DNA of 57,331 nt from Lachnoclostridium sp. (GTDB lineage: Bacteria; Bacillota_A; Clostridia; Lachnospirales; Lachnospiraceae). Location of the stretch: positions 1 through 57,331 of the forward strand of contig SVDR01000004.1 in NCBI GenBank assembly GCA_015057755.1, read 5' to 3'. Shown piece after piece: positions 34,374 to 42,607 of the stretch. Both the position numbers and the translations under genes were made by a program. The notes under the pieces were generated by a model, which saw nothing but the letters and a program-made list of their open reading frames with translations, made no database searches and had not been told where the DNA came from. Position 1 is the first letter of the stretch, and each line of letters opens with the position of its first letter.

Positions 34374-34400
34374 TCATCTGGGTAAATACCTCCGTTTTCT
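34351..34400. terminator. bidirectional terminator
   Basis: A stem of about 18-20 bp (34351-34370 with 34381-34400, one or two mismatches) overlaps the stop codon of the RluA gene and serves the converging SprT-like gene too. Confidence 0.82.
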
Positions 34401-34421
34401 TCATGTTACACTGTGGCTGGT

Positions 34422-35150
34422 TCACTTCTCTTCTGAATTCCCTCGTTCTCCAACCTTCTGATATTTCGTTTTCAGCAGCCATTTCTGGTCAATTACCTTG
34501 ATTTCTTCACCGAAACGAATATGCAGCCGCACGGAACCAGTCATCTGCTCGATCTGTTCAATGGTTCCCTCTCCAAATTTCGGATGTTTGATCACATCGC
34601 CAACCTGAAATTGGACGATGCGGTTTTTCTGAGCCTGATACTCTTTCTCGCGGCGGTACGTATCTCGGATCGGAATAGTCTTATCGTGAATCGGATTTTT
34701 CAGGACCTTCTCATAATCCGGTTTTAACAACGCCTCTCCGGCCTTGTAGTATGGCGTCGGAACGGCTCCTACCAACGAGCAGCAGTATTTCCATGCACTT
34801 CCGTGAACTCCAGGCTGCCAGAGATATTCTTTCGGGATCGGATAATGATACTGCATATAGTGTGCATATTCATGTTTGTAAAGATCCTGACGGTCTTCCC
34901 TGCTGAGGGGGTGTTCCACGGAACGTCCCGCAAACAGTAAGGAAAAGTGAAAATGTTCCTCTTCGTCCACCCCTGCCTGGGTATAAGATCCAAGGAGGTC
35001 CGTTTCCAGGCCGAATGTCAGCGGAACCTTCGCAGCGTTCAGATGAAACTTTCGATCCAGTTCCCGATATAATACCTGTATTTCCGCAGTCAGGGTGGGA
35101 ACTTCTTTTTGCAGTGCACGAATCAGTTCTGTATTTTCTAGTACATTCAT
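34422..35150 (-). CDS. SprT-like zinc metalloprotease with C-terminal PcrA-type Tudor domain
   Basis: A 242-residue protein with two modules. Residues 1-130 are SprT-like: His93-Glu94-Tyr-Ala-His97 is a HExxH zinc site, and His116 in GVHGSAWKYC fits the third ligand of the SprT/Spartan fold. Residues about 181-231 (VGDVIKHPKFGEGTIEQI, then IRFGEEIKVI) resemble the Tudor-like tail of PcrA/UvrD, which in Bacillus binds RNA polymerase. Spartan proteases cleave DNA-protein crosslinks, so a protease recruited to transcription or repair complexes is an attractive inference. The start at 35150 is one base after the RsmF stop, so they are cotranscribed. Confidence 0.82.
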   Translation of the reverse strand: MNVLENTELIRALQKEVPTLTAEIQVLYRELDRKFHLNAAKVPLTFGLETDLLGSYTQAGVDEEEHFHFSLLFAGRSVEHPLSREDRQDLYKHEYAHYMQYHYPIPKEYLWQPGVHGSAWKYCCSLVGAVPTPYYKAGEALLKPDYEKVLKNPIHDKTIPIRDTYRREKEYQAQKNRIVQFQVGDVIKHPKFGEGTIEQIEQMTGSVRLHIRFGEEIKVIDQKWLLKTKYQKVGERGNSEEK

Positions 35151-35151
35151 C

Positions 35152-36615
35152 TTACAGTTTTCTAAGTCCTTTCGGATAATGGTTCTTTAATACTCCGCGG
35201 TCTGCTTTTCCAAAGCCAATTGAATATCCGTCACAAGTCACAAGCACCCAGCCTTTGAGGTTTCCTGCTTCCTCCGGAACAGCCAGGGTTTCTCCTTTGA
35301 GGTAACGCTCTGCTTGTTCTTCGGAACCGATCTCCAAGGATTTTTTTACAGCATCCGCTTCCAGAAACAGTGCTAACGCATGAGACGGTTCCAGGCGTCC
35401 TTTTTTCAAAGTACCTACATGAAGACCCGGGCGGAGCACTTTTAATCCGGTCATTTCCGGCATTTCTTTCGGGATCAGATAGAGATTATCGCCAAATGTA
35501 AGGAAACGTCTGCCATCTGTAAGGTTTCCGCTGTCCACAAGCATCTCTTCACAAAAACTGTTAAAATCTATCAGATCTGTCGCCTGCTTCTTTCCGGTAC
35601 CTTTTCCACTTTTCTTACCGGTTTTGGCCGGTTTATCCTCAAAACAGCTCAAACTGTCCTCCGCAAGGATTCTCTCAGACCGCTCACCTTTTACGAGCAA
35701 AGCCAGAAAATGTCCCTCACCATCTACTTTGTGCGGCCAGATACGAACAGTATTCTGAATCTTCGCTTCAGAAGCCGCTTCCGGATTTTTGCACCACTCC
35801 GGATGACCTTCTGCAAAATACTCAGCACAAACCGGTCGCTCCACATGGAATTCCGGATGACGCTCCAGGAACCGCTCCACTGCCTGCTCATTTTCCTCCG
35901 GAGAAAAAGTACATGTAGAATATGCAATCCTTCCCCCATATCTCAGCATCTTCGCCGCACAGTCGAGGATTCCGTCCTGACGGTTGGCACAAAGGATCAC
36001 ATGGTCCGGACTCCACTCGTTGCGGGCATTTTCATCTTTGCGGAACATTCCCTCACCAGAGCATGGAGCATCAACGACAATTCCATCAAAAAACTCTGTA
36101 AAGGTGTCCACTAGCCCAGCTGGCTCCATATTGGTCACAACCGCATTGGCGATTCCCATACGCTCCACGTTCTGTGCAAGAATCTTTGCACGCGCAGGAT
36201 GAATCTCGTTGCACACCAAGAGACCCTGCTGCGCCATTTTCCCGGCCAGATGGGTACTTTTTCCTCCAGGTGCCGCACAAAGATCCAGAATCCGCTCGCC
36301 CGGTCGCGGCTCAAGCGCCTCTGCTACAGACATCGCACTCGGCTCCTGAATATAATAAACTCCGGCTTCGTGGTACGGATGTTTTCCCGGACGCATCGTC
36401 TCTCCGTAATAAAAGCCCTCATTTGCCCACGGAATCTTTTTCAAACCACCGATATAATCCGGCATCGTATCTTTGCATTTTAATGGATTGATTCGCAGTC
36501 CAAAGCTGCGCACATGATCATAACTGTTAAAAAATGTTTCTGCTTCATCTCCCAAAAGCCCCTGCATTTTTTGCACAAACGCGTCGGGAAGGCTCATTGC
36601 TGTTCCATGTTCCAT
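35152..36615 (-). CDS. RsmF/RsmB-type rRNA cytosine-C5 methyltransferase
   Basis: A SAM-dependent m5C methyltransferase of the NOL1/NOP2/Sun family, 487 residues. The SAM loop is DLCAAPGGKS at 111-120. The two family cysteines are Cys185 (VDAPCSGEGMF) and Cys235 (YSTCTF), the latter being the likely nucleophile. The C-terminal RNA-binding extension has LKVLRPGLHVGTLKKGRLEPSH-type PUA-like sequence, which fits RsmF more than RsmB. The target is probably 16S rRNA. It is followed immediately by the SprT-like gene. Confidence 0.93.
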   Translation of the reverse strand: MEHGTAMSLPDAFVQKMQGLLGDEAETFFNSYDHVRSFGLRINPLKCKDTMPDYIGGLKKIPWANEGFYYGETMRPGKHPYHEAGVYYIQEPSAMSVAEALEPRPGERILDLCAAPGGKSTHLAGKMAQQGLLVCNEIHPARAKILAQNVERMGIANAVVTNMEPAGLVDTFTEFFDGIVVDAPCSGEGMFRKDENARNEWSPDHVILCANRQDGILDCAAKMLRYGGRIAYSTCTFSPEENEQAVERFLERHPEFHVERPVCAEYFAEGHPEWCKNPEAASEAKIQNTVRIWPHKVDGEGHFLALLVKGERSERILAEDSLSCFEDKPAKTGKKSGKGTGKKQATDLIDFNSFCEEMLVDSGNLTDGRRFLTFGDNLYLIPKEMPEMTGLKVLRPGLHVGTLKKGRLEPSHALALFLEADAVKKSLEIGSEEQAERYLKGETLAVPEEAGNLKGWVLVTCDGYSIGFGKADRGVLKNHYPKGLRKL

Positions 36616-36689
36616 GTCGTTTCCCTGATTCCTTTATTTTTCAGTATTTCCCTTCCATATCCGCACACCATAATCACAGGAGGCTGTAT

Positions 36690-37277
36690 ATGGATTTCTT
36701 ACTTTCTTATGTTATAATCCCCGGACTGACACTTTTACTGCCCGGAGAGACAAACTGGTTCACATCCAATTTTTCCGTTGCGGGAGCATACTTCCCGCAG
36801 AACGTTCTGCTGCTTGTCTGGGCCATTGTCATTGCCCGATTTTACCATACATTCACAAAACGCACAATCGGTCAGACCAAGTCTTTTCTGAACACAGAAA
36901 AAGAATTGATCCTGACCGATGTATCTGCATATTTGCTGGTAGGCTCCGTGCTCTTTCCGTATCGCCCGCAAACCTACCCGTTTTTTTCTTTTCTCCATCT
37001 CATCATGGCATTTTCTGCAACGGTCATATTTTTTCTGTCCGTTACCTTGATGACCGGAAGACTGTATCTGCTGGCTCCGGATCTGTTTTCCTGGCCCATC
37101 GCCCTTTTGATCTTTGCAATCGCCTGCACGTTCGTCTTACTGATCCTCTGCGACTTTATCATCTCCAGTGCATTGGAAATCTTTCTGACTTTATTTTCCT
37201 GCGCATGGCTGCAGCTTTTTGACCAAAGGATCCGCATCCTATCCCGGCGAAAATACCTGCGGGCACGTATGCGTTAA
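36690..37277 (+). CDS. hypothetical multi-pass membrane protein
   Basis: A 195-residue protein with about five to six hydrophobic segments and a basic C-terminus (LSRRKYLRARMR). I recognise no family. The start at 36690 follows AGGAGG by 6 bases, a strong site that decides against an earlier in-frame ATG. It is divergent from the RsmF gene, 74 bases away, and converges with the YjgR-type ATPase gene. No terminator hairpin is seen between the stop codons. Confidence 0.75.
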   Translation: MDFLLSYVIIPGLTLLLPGETNWFTSNFSVAGAYFPQNVLLLVWAIVIARFYHTFTKRTIGQTKSFLNTEKELILTDVSAYLLVGSVLFPYRPQTYPFFSFLHLIMAFSATVIFFLSVTLMTGRLYLLAPDLFSWPIALLIFAIACTFVLLILCDFIISSALEIFLTLFSCAWLQLFDQRIRILSRRKYLRARMR

Positions 37278-37302
37278 GAGCCGCAGCAAACAGAAGGAAC
37301 TG

Positions 37303-38901
37303 TTAGAATTTAAATAATGTATCCAGCAATCCACGGCCAAGAGCCGCACCAAGATTGCCTCCAAGCTTCTTACCAAACTTACCGCCAACGGTACTTCCAA
37401 TGGTATTTCCGATCTCACGGCCGATGGTGCCTGTCGCAGTTTTCGCAACGCTCTTCACGGCTGTTTTTTTCTTCTTCGCCTCGCGCTCCGCTTCTCTCTC
37501 TTCTGCTTTACGCTGACGCTCAGCCTCTTTCTCTTCCAGCTTTCTCTGTTTCTCCGCTTCTTTTGCCTGAAGTGCATCTTCTTTCGCCTGCTGTTCTGCA
37601 GCGTCTTCTGCTGCAATGCGCTTTGTAAGAAGTTCGTACGCGGACTCACGGTCTTCTACAGCCTCATATTTGATATAGAGATTATTCTGCTGGATCTGAC
37701 GATTTCTTGTCATATCGTCGATCGGTCCCATCTGGCTCTTCGGCGGTAATATCTTCGCGCGCTCTACCATAGACGGTCTTCCTTCGTAATCCAGGAAGGA
37801 AACAAGCGCTTCACCAATACCAAGACTGGAAATCGCTTCCATCGTGTTAAACTCTGGGTTCTCACGGAAAGATTCTGCTGCTGCCTTTACTTTCTTCTTT
37901 TCAGCCGGTGTATATGCATGAAGTGCATGCTGCACTTTGTTGCCAAGCTGAGCAAGGACATCATTTGGAATATCAGACGGATTCTGTGTGATGAAATAAA
38001 CACCGACACCCTTGGAACGGATCAGCTTCACCACCTGCTCAATCTTCTGCAGCAGTGCCTTCGGAGCATCTTCAAATAATAAATGTGCTTCATCAAAGAA
38101 GAATACCATTCTCGGTTTCTCTGCATCACCTGCCTCCGGAAGTGTCTCGAACAGCTCAGACATCATCCAGAGCATAAAAGTAGAATACATGGTCGGATTG
38201 TTGATCAGGCTCTGACAATCCAGAATGTTGATCATACCTTTTCCGCCCTTTCCTGTCTGGAACCAGTCGCGGATATTTAAGCCCGGCTCACCAAAGAACT
38301 GGTCGCCGCCGGCCTCTTCCAGAGCCACTACGGTACGCACGATCGCTGCAATACTCTGCTTTGCCATGTTTCCGTAAATTGCAGAATATTCCTTAGAATT
38401 TTCATAAACATACTGGAGCATGGAACGCAAATCTTTCGTATCTAAAAGAAGCAGACCTTCATCATCCGCGATCTTAAATACGATCTGCATGATCGCTGTC
38501 TGTGTGGCATTGAGGTCCATCAGTCTAGCCAGAAGTGTCGGTCCCATCTCGGTAATGGTTGTACGGAGCGGAATACCGTTTTTCGCATAAATATCCCAAT
38601 AACAGCTCGGATACGACTCATAATCAAATCCGCAGTCTGCCAGACCGAATCTTGCGATTCTCTCCTGCATATCTGCACTGTCAACGCCCGGATTGCACAT
38701 ACCGGCCAGATCACCTTTTACATCCGCTAAAAATACCGGAACACCGCAATCACTAAAAGACTCAGCCATCACTTTTAATGTCACAGTTTTACCGGTACCT
38801 GTCGCACCTGCGATCAGACCGTGGCGATTTGCCATTTTCGGAATGATCGATAGTTTTTTATCTCCTGCGGACGCAACCCAAATCTCATTATTATAATACA
38901 T
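37303..38901 (-). CDS. HerA/YjgR-type ATPase (DUF853 family)
   Basis: A RecA-fold ATPase of the HerA-FtsK group, 532 residues. Walker A is GATGTGKT at 32-39 and Walker B is RMVFFFDEAHLLF mid-protein, followed by RSKGVGVYFITQNPSDIP and LGNKVQHALHAYTP. The C-terminal 100 residues are different: a charged, Glu/Lys/Arg-rich coiled coil and a glycine-zipper-like end (TIGREIGNTIGS, then GGKFGKKLGG) that may insert into or associate with membrane. The role is unknown; the E. coli homolog YjgR is uncharacterised. The start at 38901 follows GGGAGG. Confidence 0.9.
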   Translation of the reverse strand: MYYNNEIWVASAGDKKLSIIPKMANRHGLIAGATGTGKTVTLKVMAESFSDCGVPVFLADVKGDLAGMCNPGVDSADMQERIARFGLADCGFDYESYPSCYWDIYAKNGIPLRTTITEMGPTLLARLMDLNATQTAIMQIVFKIADDEGLLLLDTKDLRSMLQYVYENSKEYSAIYGNMAKQSIAAIVRTVVALEEAGGDQFFGEPGLNIRDWFQTGKGGKGMINILDCQSLINNPTMYSTFMLWMMSELFETLPEAGDAEKPRMVFFFDEAHLLFEDAPKALLQKIEQVVKLIRSKGVGVYFITQNPSDIPNDVLAQLGNKVQHALHAYTPAEKKKVKAAAESFRENPEFNTMEAISSLGIGEALVSFLDYEGRPSMVERAKILPPKSQMGPIDDMTRNRQIQQNNLYIKYEAVEDRESAYELLTKRIAAEDAAEQQAKEDALQAKEAEKQRKLEEKEAERQRKAEEREAEREAKKKKTAVKSVAKTATGTIGREIGNTIGSTVGGKFGKKLGGNLGAALGRGLLDTLFKF

Positions 38902-38959
38902 GATAAACCTCCCGTAATACTCATTTTCAACCCACAAGCTTGCGGACATTCTAAAAACT

Positions 38960-38988
38960 ATTATACACTTTCTCTGGTCAAATCACAA
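38960..38988 (-). promoter_or_regulatory. promoter of the YjgR-type ATPase gene
   Basis: TTGTGA (38988-38983), a 17-bp spacer and TATAAT (38965-38960). Confidence 0.6.
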
Positions 38989-39035
38989 GATTTGTAGTAC
39001 ACTAAAGTGACAGAATTTTTAAGGAGATTCGCATT

Positions 39036-39758
39036 ATGAGCATGACAGGTGTTTTTGCAAATACTTTGACCGTCATCATCGGAAGTATGATCGGTCTGAT
39101 CTTTAAGAAAGGAATTCCGGAGAAAGTTTCTTCTGCCGTTATGACCGGTCTGGGACTCTGCACGGTCTACATCGGAATCGATGGAGCCTTATCTGGAGAA
39201 AATGTACTGATCACCATCGCTTCCATGGTCATCGGTTCTATCATCGGAACGATCCTCGATATCGACCTTGCGATCAATAATCTCGGCAACTGGGTGGAAA
39301 ACCGTTTCCCGAAAGGAAAAGACGGACAAGTATCTATTACGGAAGGATTCGTGACTGCCAGCTTATTGTTCTGCGTCGGTGCCATGACCATCAACGGTTC
39401 TTTAAACGCAGGTATTTCCGGAGACAACAGTTTATTGTATACAAAATCACTGCTGGATCTGTTCTCCTCCTCCATGCTGGCTGCCAGCCTCGGTATCGGA
39501 GTCTTATTTGCCGCAGCATTTGTCCTCGGCTTTCAGGGACTTCTCGTTCTCTGTGCCGGTTTTCTGGCTCCGGTTTTGACTGCTTCTGCGATTGCAGAGA
39601 TGACCTGCGTCGGTTCTCTGATCATCATCGCTCTGGGAAGCAATATCATCGGAATCACAAAGATCAAGATTGCCAACTACCTTCCTGCCATCGCTCTGGC
39701 TCCGGTCATCTGCTGGCTCATTACCCTTCCGGTATTTCAGGGTATTTTCCCGTCTTGA
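39036..39758 (+). CDS. DUF554 family membrane protein (YdfK-like)
   Basis: A 240-residue protein with seven or so hydrophobic segments, matching DUF554: the N-terminal block GVFANTLTVIIGSMIGLIFK, VMTGLGLCTVYIGIDGAL and FCVGAMTINGSLNAGISGD. The function is unknown; a transporter is generally suspected. AAGGAG precedes the ATG by about 9 bases. It is divergent from the YjgR gene and has its own terminator. Confidence 0.9.
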   Translation: MSMTGVFANTLTVIIGSMIGLIFKKGIPEKVSSAVMTGLGLCTVYIGIDGALSGENVLITIASMVIGSIIGTILDIDLAINNLGNWVENRFPKGKDGQVSITEGFVTASLLFCVGAMTINGSLNAGISGDNSLLYTKSLLDLFSSSMLAASLGIGVLFAAAFVLGFQGLLVLCAGFLAPVLTASAIAEMTCVGSLIIIALGSNIIGITKIKIANYLPAIALAPVICWLITLPVFQGIFPS

Positions 39759-39765
39759 TAAACAA

Positions 39766-39822
39766 ATAAAAACACCGCCGTACTCCGATTCACAATCAAT
39801 CGAATACAGCGGTGTTTTTGTT
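39766..39822. terminator. bidirectional terminator
   Basis: AAAAACACCGC (39768-39778) pairs with GCGGTGTTTTT (39809-39819), with a second small stem inside. It ends DUF554 and can also serve the converging DUF6465 gene. Confidence 0.82.
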
Positions 39823-39856
39823 TTATTGCAATTGTCCAGACCGAGTCTGATGTAGA

Positions 39857-40138
39857 TTAAAGCTCTACTTTGTAGTTCTCAGAAGCCACGCCGTTTGCAA
39901 CGAAGTAAGCAGCGTTCTCTTCTACGTTAATGTAAACTTCAAGAGTTTTAAGGTCCTCGCCTGTAGCAAGATCAGCGTATGCTTTCTTACAAGCAGCTAC
40001 TACATCTTTCTCTACGATTTCCTTGCCGCCAAACTGTACGAATACAGAGCTCTTAACAGCCGGCTTTCTTGTTGTTTTCTTTGTCTCTACTACTTCTGCT
40101 GCCTCTACAACAACTTCTGCAGCTTTCTTTCTTGCCAT
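39857..40138 (-). CDS. DUF6465 family small protein
   Basis: A 93-residue protein. The first ~30 residues are Lys/Ala/Val/Glu-rich (MARKKAAEVVVEAAEVVETK), and the remaining domain has SVFVQFGGKEIVEKDVVAAC and the ending VYINVEENAAYFVANG. I recognise it as the DUF6465 type common in Lachnospiraceae, with no known function. The ATG at 40138 follows AGGAGG by 9 bases. A perfect consensus promoter suggests strong constitutive expression. Confidence 0.88.
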   Translation of the reverse strand: MARKKAAEVVVEAAEVVETKKTTRKPAVKSSVFVQFGGKEIVEKDVVAACKKAYADLATGEDLKTLEVYINVEENAAYFVANGVASENYKVEL

Positions 40139-40174
40139 AATAAATTTCCTCCTATCACCATTTCGGCTGATGGA

Positions 40175-40203
40175 ATTATATAACCTAAGATGATTTTTGT
40201 CAA
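40175..40203 (-). promoter_or_regulatory. consensus SigA promoter of the DUF6465 gene
   Basis: TTGACA (40203-40198), a 17-bp spacer and TATAAT (40180-40175): both boxes match the consensus exactly. Confidence 0.88.
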
Positions 40204-40248
40204 GAAAATAACCATTTTTCAACGTTTTCGCCAATTTTTTACGGTAAA

Positions 40249-40866
40249 TCAAAGCCATTCCATGCAAATAGCCGCCAGATTTGCCGATATATGAACGATG
40301 ATCGGCGCTTTTACCGTTTGAAACCGTTCCATACTCCATGCCAGAAACAATCCCATGAAAAATCCATATATTCCCTGACTGAGATTAGCGTGATACAGTC
40401 CGAATCCCAGCGCTGTGATCAGCATCGCTTTTCTGGCATCTGTCCATTCTTTTATCCGTCCGTACAAAACTCCGCGAAAGAAAAACTCCTCCAGCAAAGG
40501 TGAGGCACCCAGCAGCACCAAAAGCTGCAGCCACAATGTTCCACTCAGTAAATTCTGTTCCACACTCTCATAACCGGGCATTCCAATCCACGCAAAGATC
40601 ACTCGAAATATTACGGATGCAGCAAAACCAACTCCCGCAAGTTTCACCATGCTTTTCACTTCAAACGGTACGGTTCTTCGCAGCCCACGGTCCTCACGAT
40701 AAAAATACCACAGTCCTGGCATCGCAAGGATAGTACGGAACAGCGTATCCCACAAGATCACATCATTTCCAAACAAGTCTGTCTGCGCCAGCGGGATCTC
40801 CACCAGACAGGCAACCGCCAGACAATAAAAAAACGGAAGCAAAATTCTTTGAATCCGGCCATTCAT
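40249..40866 (-). CDS. CPBP family intramembrane glutamic endopeptidase
   Basis: A 205-residue membrane protein with about five to six segments. The Abi/CPBP motifs are Glu126-Glu127-x-x-x-Arg131 (LEEFFFRG), His159 (YHANLSQ) and His192 (VHISANL). This family includes Rce1-type proteases and bacteriocin-immunity-like proteins; the substrate is unknown. It has no obvious operon partner. Confidence 0.92.
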   Translation of the reverse strand: MNGRIQRILLPFFYCLAVACLVEIPLAQTDLFGNDVILWDTLFRTILAMPGLWYFYREDRGLRRTVPFEVKSMVKLAGVGFAASVIFRVIFAWIGMPGYESVEQNLLSGTLWLQLLVLLGASPLLEEFFFRGVLYGRIKEWTDARKAMLITALGFGLYHANLSQGIYGFFMGLFLAWSMERFQTVKAPIIVHISANLAAICMEWL

Positions 40867-40938
40867 TCAGACATTCCTCCTTCTGCTCAACAATGCTAAT
40901 CTTACCATAGTTTTCTTACATATTCCAGCCCATTTCCT

Positions 40939-40968
40939 GCATGCCGCTCCATGCTCTCCCATATCTTA
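40939..40968 (+). promoter_or_regulatory. candidate SigG/SigK-like promoter of the PdaA-like gene
   Basis: GCATG (40939-40943), a 16-bp spacer and CATATCTTA (40960-40968), 23 bases before the start codon. It resembles forespore (SigG) or late mother-cell -35/-10 boxes, but the match is short and uncertain. Confidence 0.3.
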
Positions 40969-40991
40969 ATAAAAAAGCTTAGGTTTCAAAT

Positions 40992-41822
40992 ATGAAAGTC
41001 TCAAAAAAATGGAAAGGGATCGCTTCTCTTTTTCTATTTCTTCACGTTTCATTCCTTGCAGGTACACTGACCGCCTCCATCCTTCTCAAAGACCGACCTC
41101 AGCAGGCGGTGCAGGCAGCTGCCAACGGAAACTGGGGACTGAGTTTCCAAACAGAAGGGAAACCGCCCGTCGCCAATGCCACAGCCGATCAGCTGGCAAA
41201 GTACAATGCGTGTTATGCGGAAATGACCGAGGAGAAGGTTCTCTACCTGACCTTTGATGCAGGATATGAAAATGGCTATACACCTGCCATTCTGGATGCT
41301 TTGAAAAAACATAATGTCCCGGCAACCTTTTTCGTTGTGGGCAATTATCTGGAAACCAGTCCGGATCTGGTAAAACGAATGGTTGCGGAAGGACATCATG
41401 TTGCCAATCACACCTATCACCATCCGGACATGTCAAAAATCTCCTCCAAGGAGGCATTTCAAACAGAACTGACGCAGCTAGAAGAGGTCTATAAGGAGAT
41501 CACAGGACTCTCCATGCCCAAATATTACCGTCCTCCACAGGGAAAATACAGTGAGCAGAATCTTCAGATGGCAAAGGAACTTGGATATACAACCTTCTTC
41601 TGGAGCCTCGCTTATGTGGACTGGTATCAAGACAAACAGCCGACGAAAGAGGAAGCCTTTGAAAAATTGCTGGGACGGATTCATCCCGGCGCTGTTGTCC
41701 TCCTGCACAGCACCTCCTCCACCAATGCATCGATCCTTGATGAACTGCTGACCAAATGGAAAGATATGGGATACACCTTCCGTTCTCTGGACGTACTGGC
41801 AAAAAAGCTACATACAAAATAA
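40992..41822 (+). CDS. polysaccharide deacetylase, PdaA-like
   Basis: A NodB-fold deacetylase of 276 residues with an N-terminal membrane anchor (about 9-31), so it acts outside the membrane on peptidoglycan. Motif 1 is TFDAGYENG at 87-95, close to the TFDNGYENG of PdaA, which makes muramic delta-lactam in the spore cortex. Motif 2 is NHTYHHPD (His140, His144), motif 3 is RPPQGKYSE (Arg180), and the late His is in VLLHSTSS. The second metal-ligand aspartate of motif 1 is Ala here. Given the other sporulation genes, a cortex role is likely but not proven. Confidence 0.87.
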   Translation: MKVSKKWKGIASLFLFLHVSFLAGTLTASILLKDRPQQAVQAAANGNWGLSFQTEGKPPVANATADQLAKYNACYAEMTEEKVLYLTFDAGYENGYTPAILDALKKHNVPATFFVVGNYLETSPDLVKRMVAEGHHVANHTYHHPDMSKISSKEAFQTELTQLEEVYKEITGLSMPKYYRPPQGKYSEQNLQMAKELGYTTFFWSLAYVDWYQDKQPTKEEAFEKLLGRIHPGAVVLLHSTSSTNASILDELLTKWKDMGYTFRSLDVLAKKLHTK

Positions 41823-41826
41823 TACG

Positions 41827-41868
41827 CAAAAACGCCGTCCGAAACCTGCACCCATCGGACGGCGTTCA
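41827..41868. terminator. bidirectional terminator
   Basis: AACGCCGTCCGA (41831-41842) pairs perfectly with TCGGACGGCGTT (41855-41866) between the PdaA-like gene and the converging response regulator gene. Confidence 0.8.
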
Positions 41869-41887
41869 CATTTCACAATATCAGATT

Positions 41888-42595
41888 TTAATCCGGCTCC
41901 ACGATTCGGTAGCCAACGCCCACTTCTGTGAAAATATATTCCGGTTCTGCCGGATTCTTCTCAATCTTTCTGCGGATATTTGCCATATTTACACGGAGAA
42001 TACGATTGTCATTCTTCATGTTCGGACCCCAGATCTCTTTAATAATGTAATCATAAGTCATAACTTTTCCAGCGAATCTGCCAAGCAGACTTACAATCTT
42101 GTATTCATTTTGTGTCAGTCCCACATCTTTTCCATCAACAAAAACTCTGTGTTTGTCATAGTCGATGGTCAGAGCGCCGGACACAAAGGTTCCAACCGGT
42201 GCACCCGTCGGAGAAATCAGTGTACTTCTCGTATGACGGATCGCTGTGCGGATTCGCGCAAGCAGTTCGGATGTGCCAAACGGTTTTGTGATATAGTCAT
42301 CTGCTCCCATATCCAAAGCAGCGACCTTATCCTTTTCATGAGTTCTCGCAGAAACAACGATCACCGGCATCGCGGACCATTCTCTCACACTCTTTAATAT
42401 CTTCATACCGTCCATATCTGGCAGACCAAGATCCAGGAGCACCACATCCGGACACTGGGATGTGATCATGCTGTAGGCTTCTGTTCCTGTCTGGGCCATC
42501 AGCACATCATAATTATTGGCCTCCAGAACTGTTTTATAAAAGCTATTAATTCGTTTGTCATCTTCAACAACTAATACTCTATCTCTGATTTCCAT
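41888..42595 (-). CDS. OmpR-family response regulator, KdpE-like
   Basis: A 235-residue two-component regulator. The receiver has acidic residues EDD at 11-13 and phospho-acceptor Asp55 (LLDLGLPDMDG), Ser/Thr near VVSART and Lys in YITKPF. The C-terminal winged helix contains LTQNEYKIVSLLGRFAG and NDNRILRVNMANIRRK, characteristic of the KdpE branch. It lies 12 bases after the partner histidine kinase gene. No kdpFABC potassium pump genes are in the window. Confidence 0.92.
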   Translation of the reverse strand: MEIRDRVLVVEDDKRINSFYKTVLEANNYDVLMAQTGTEAYSMITSQCPDVVLLDLGLPDMDGMKILKSVREWSAMPVIVVSARTHEKDKVAALDMGADDYITKPFGTSELLARIRTAIRHTRSTLISPTGAPVGTFVSGALTIDYDKHRVFVDGKDVGLTQNEYKIVSLLGRFAGKVMTYDYIIKEIWGPNMKNDNRILRVNMANIRRKIEKNPAEPEYIFTEVGVGYRIVEPD

Positions 42596-42607
42596 AGCTC
42601 CTCCTGC

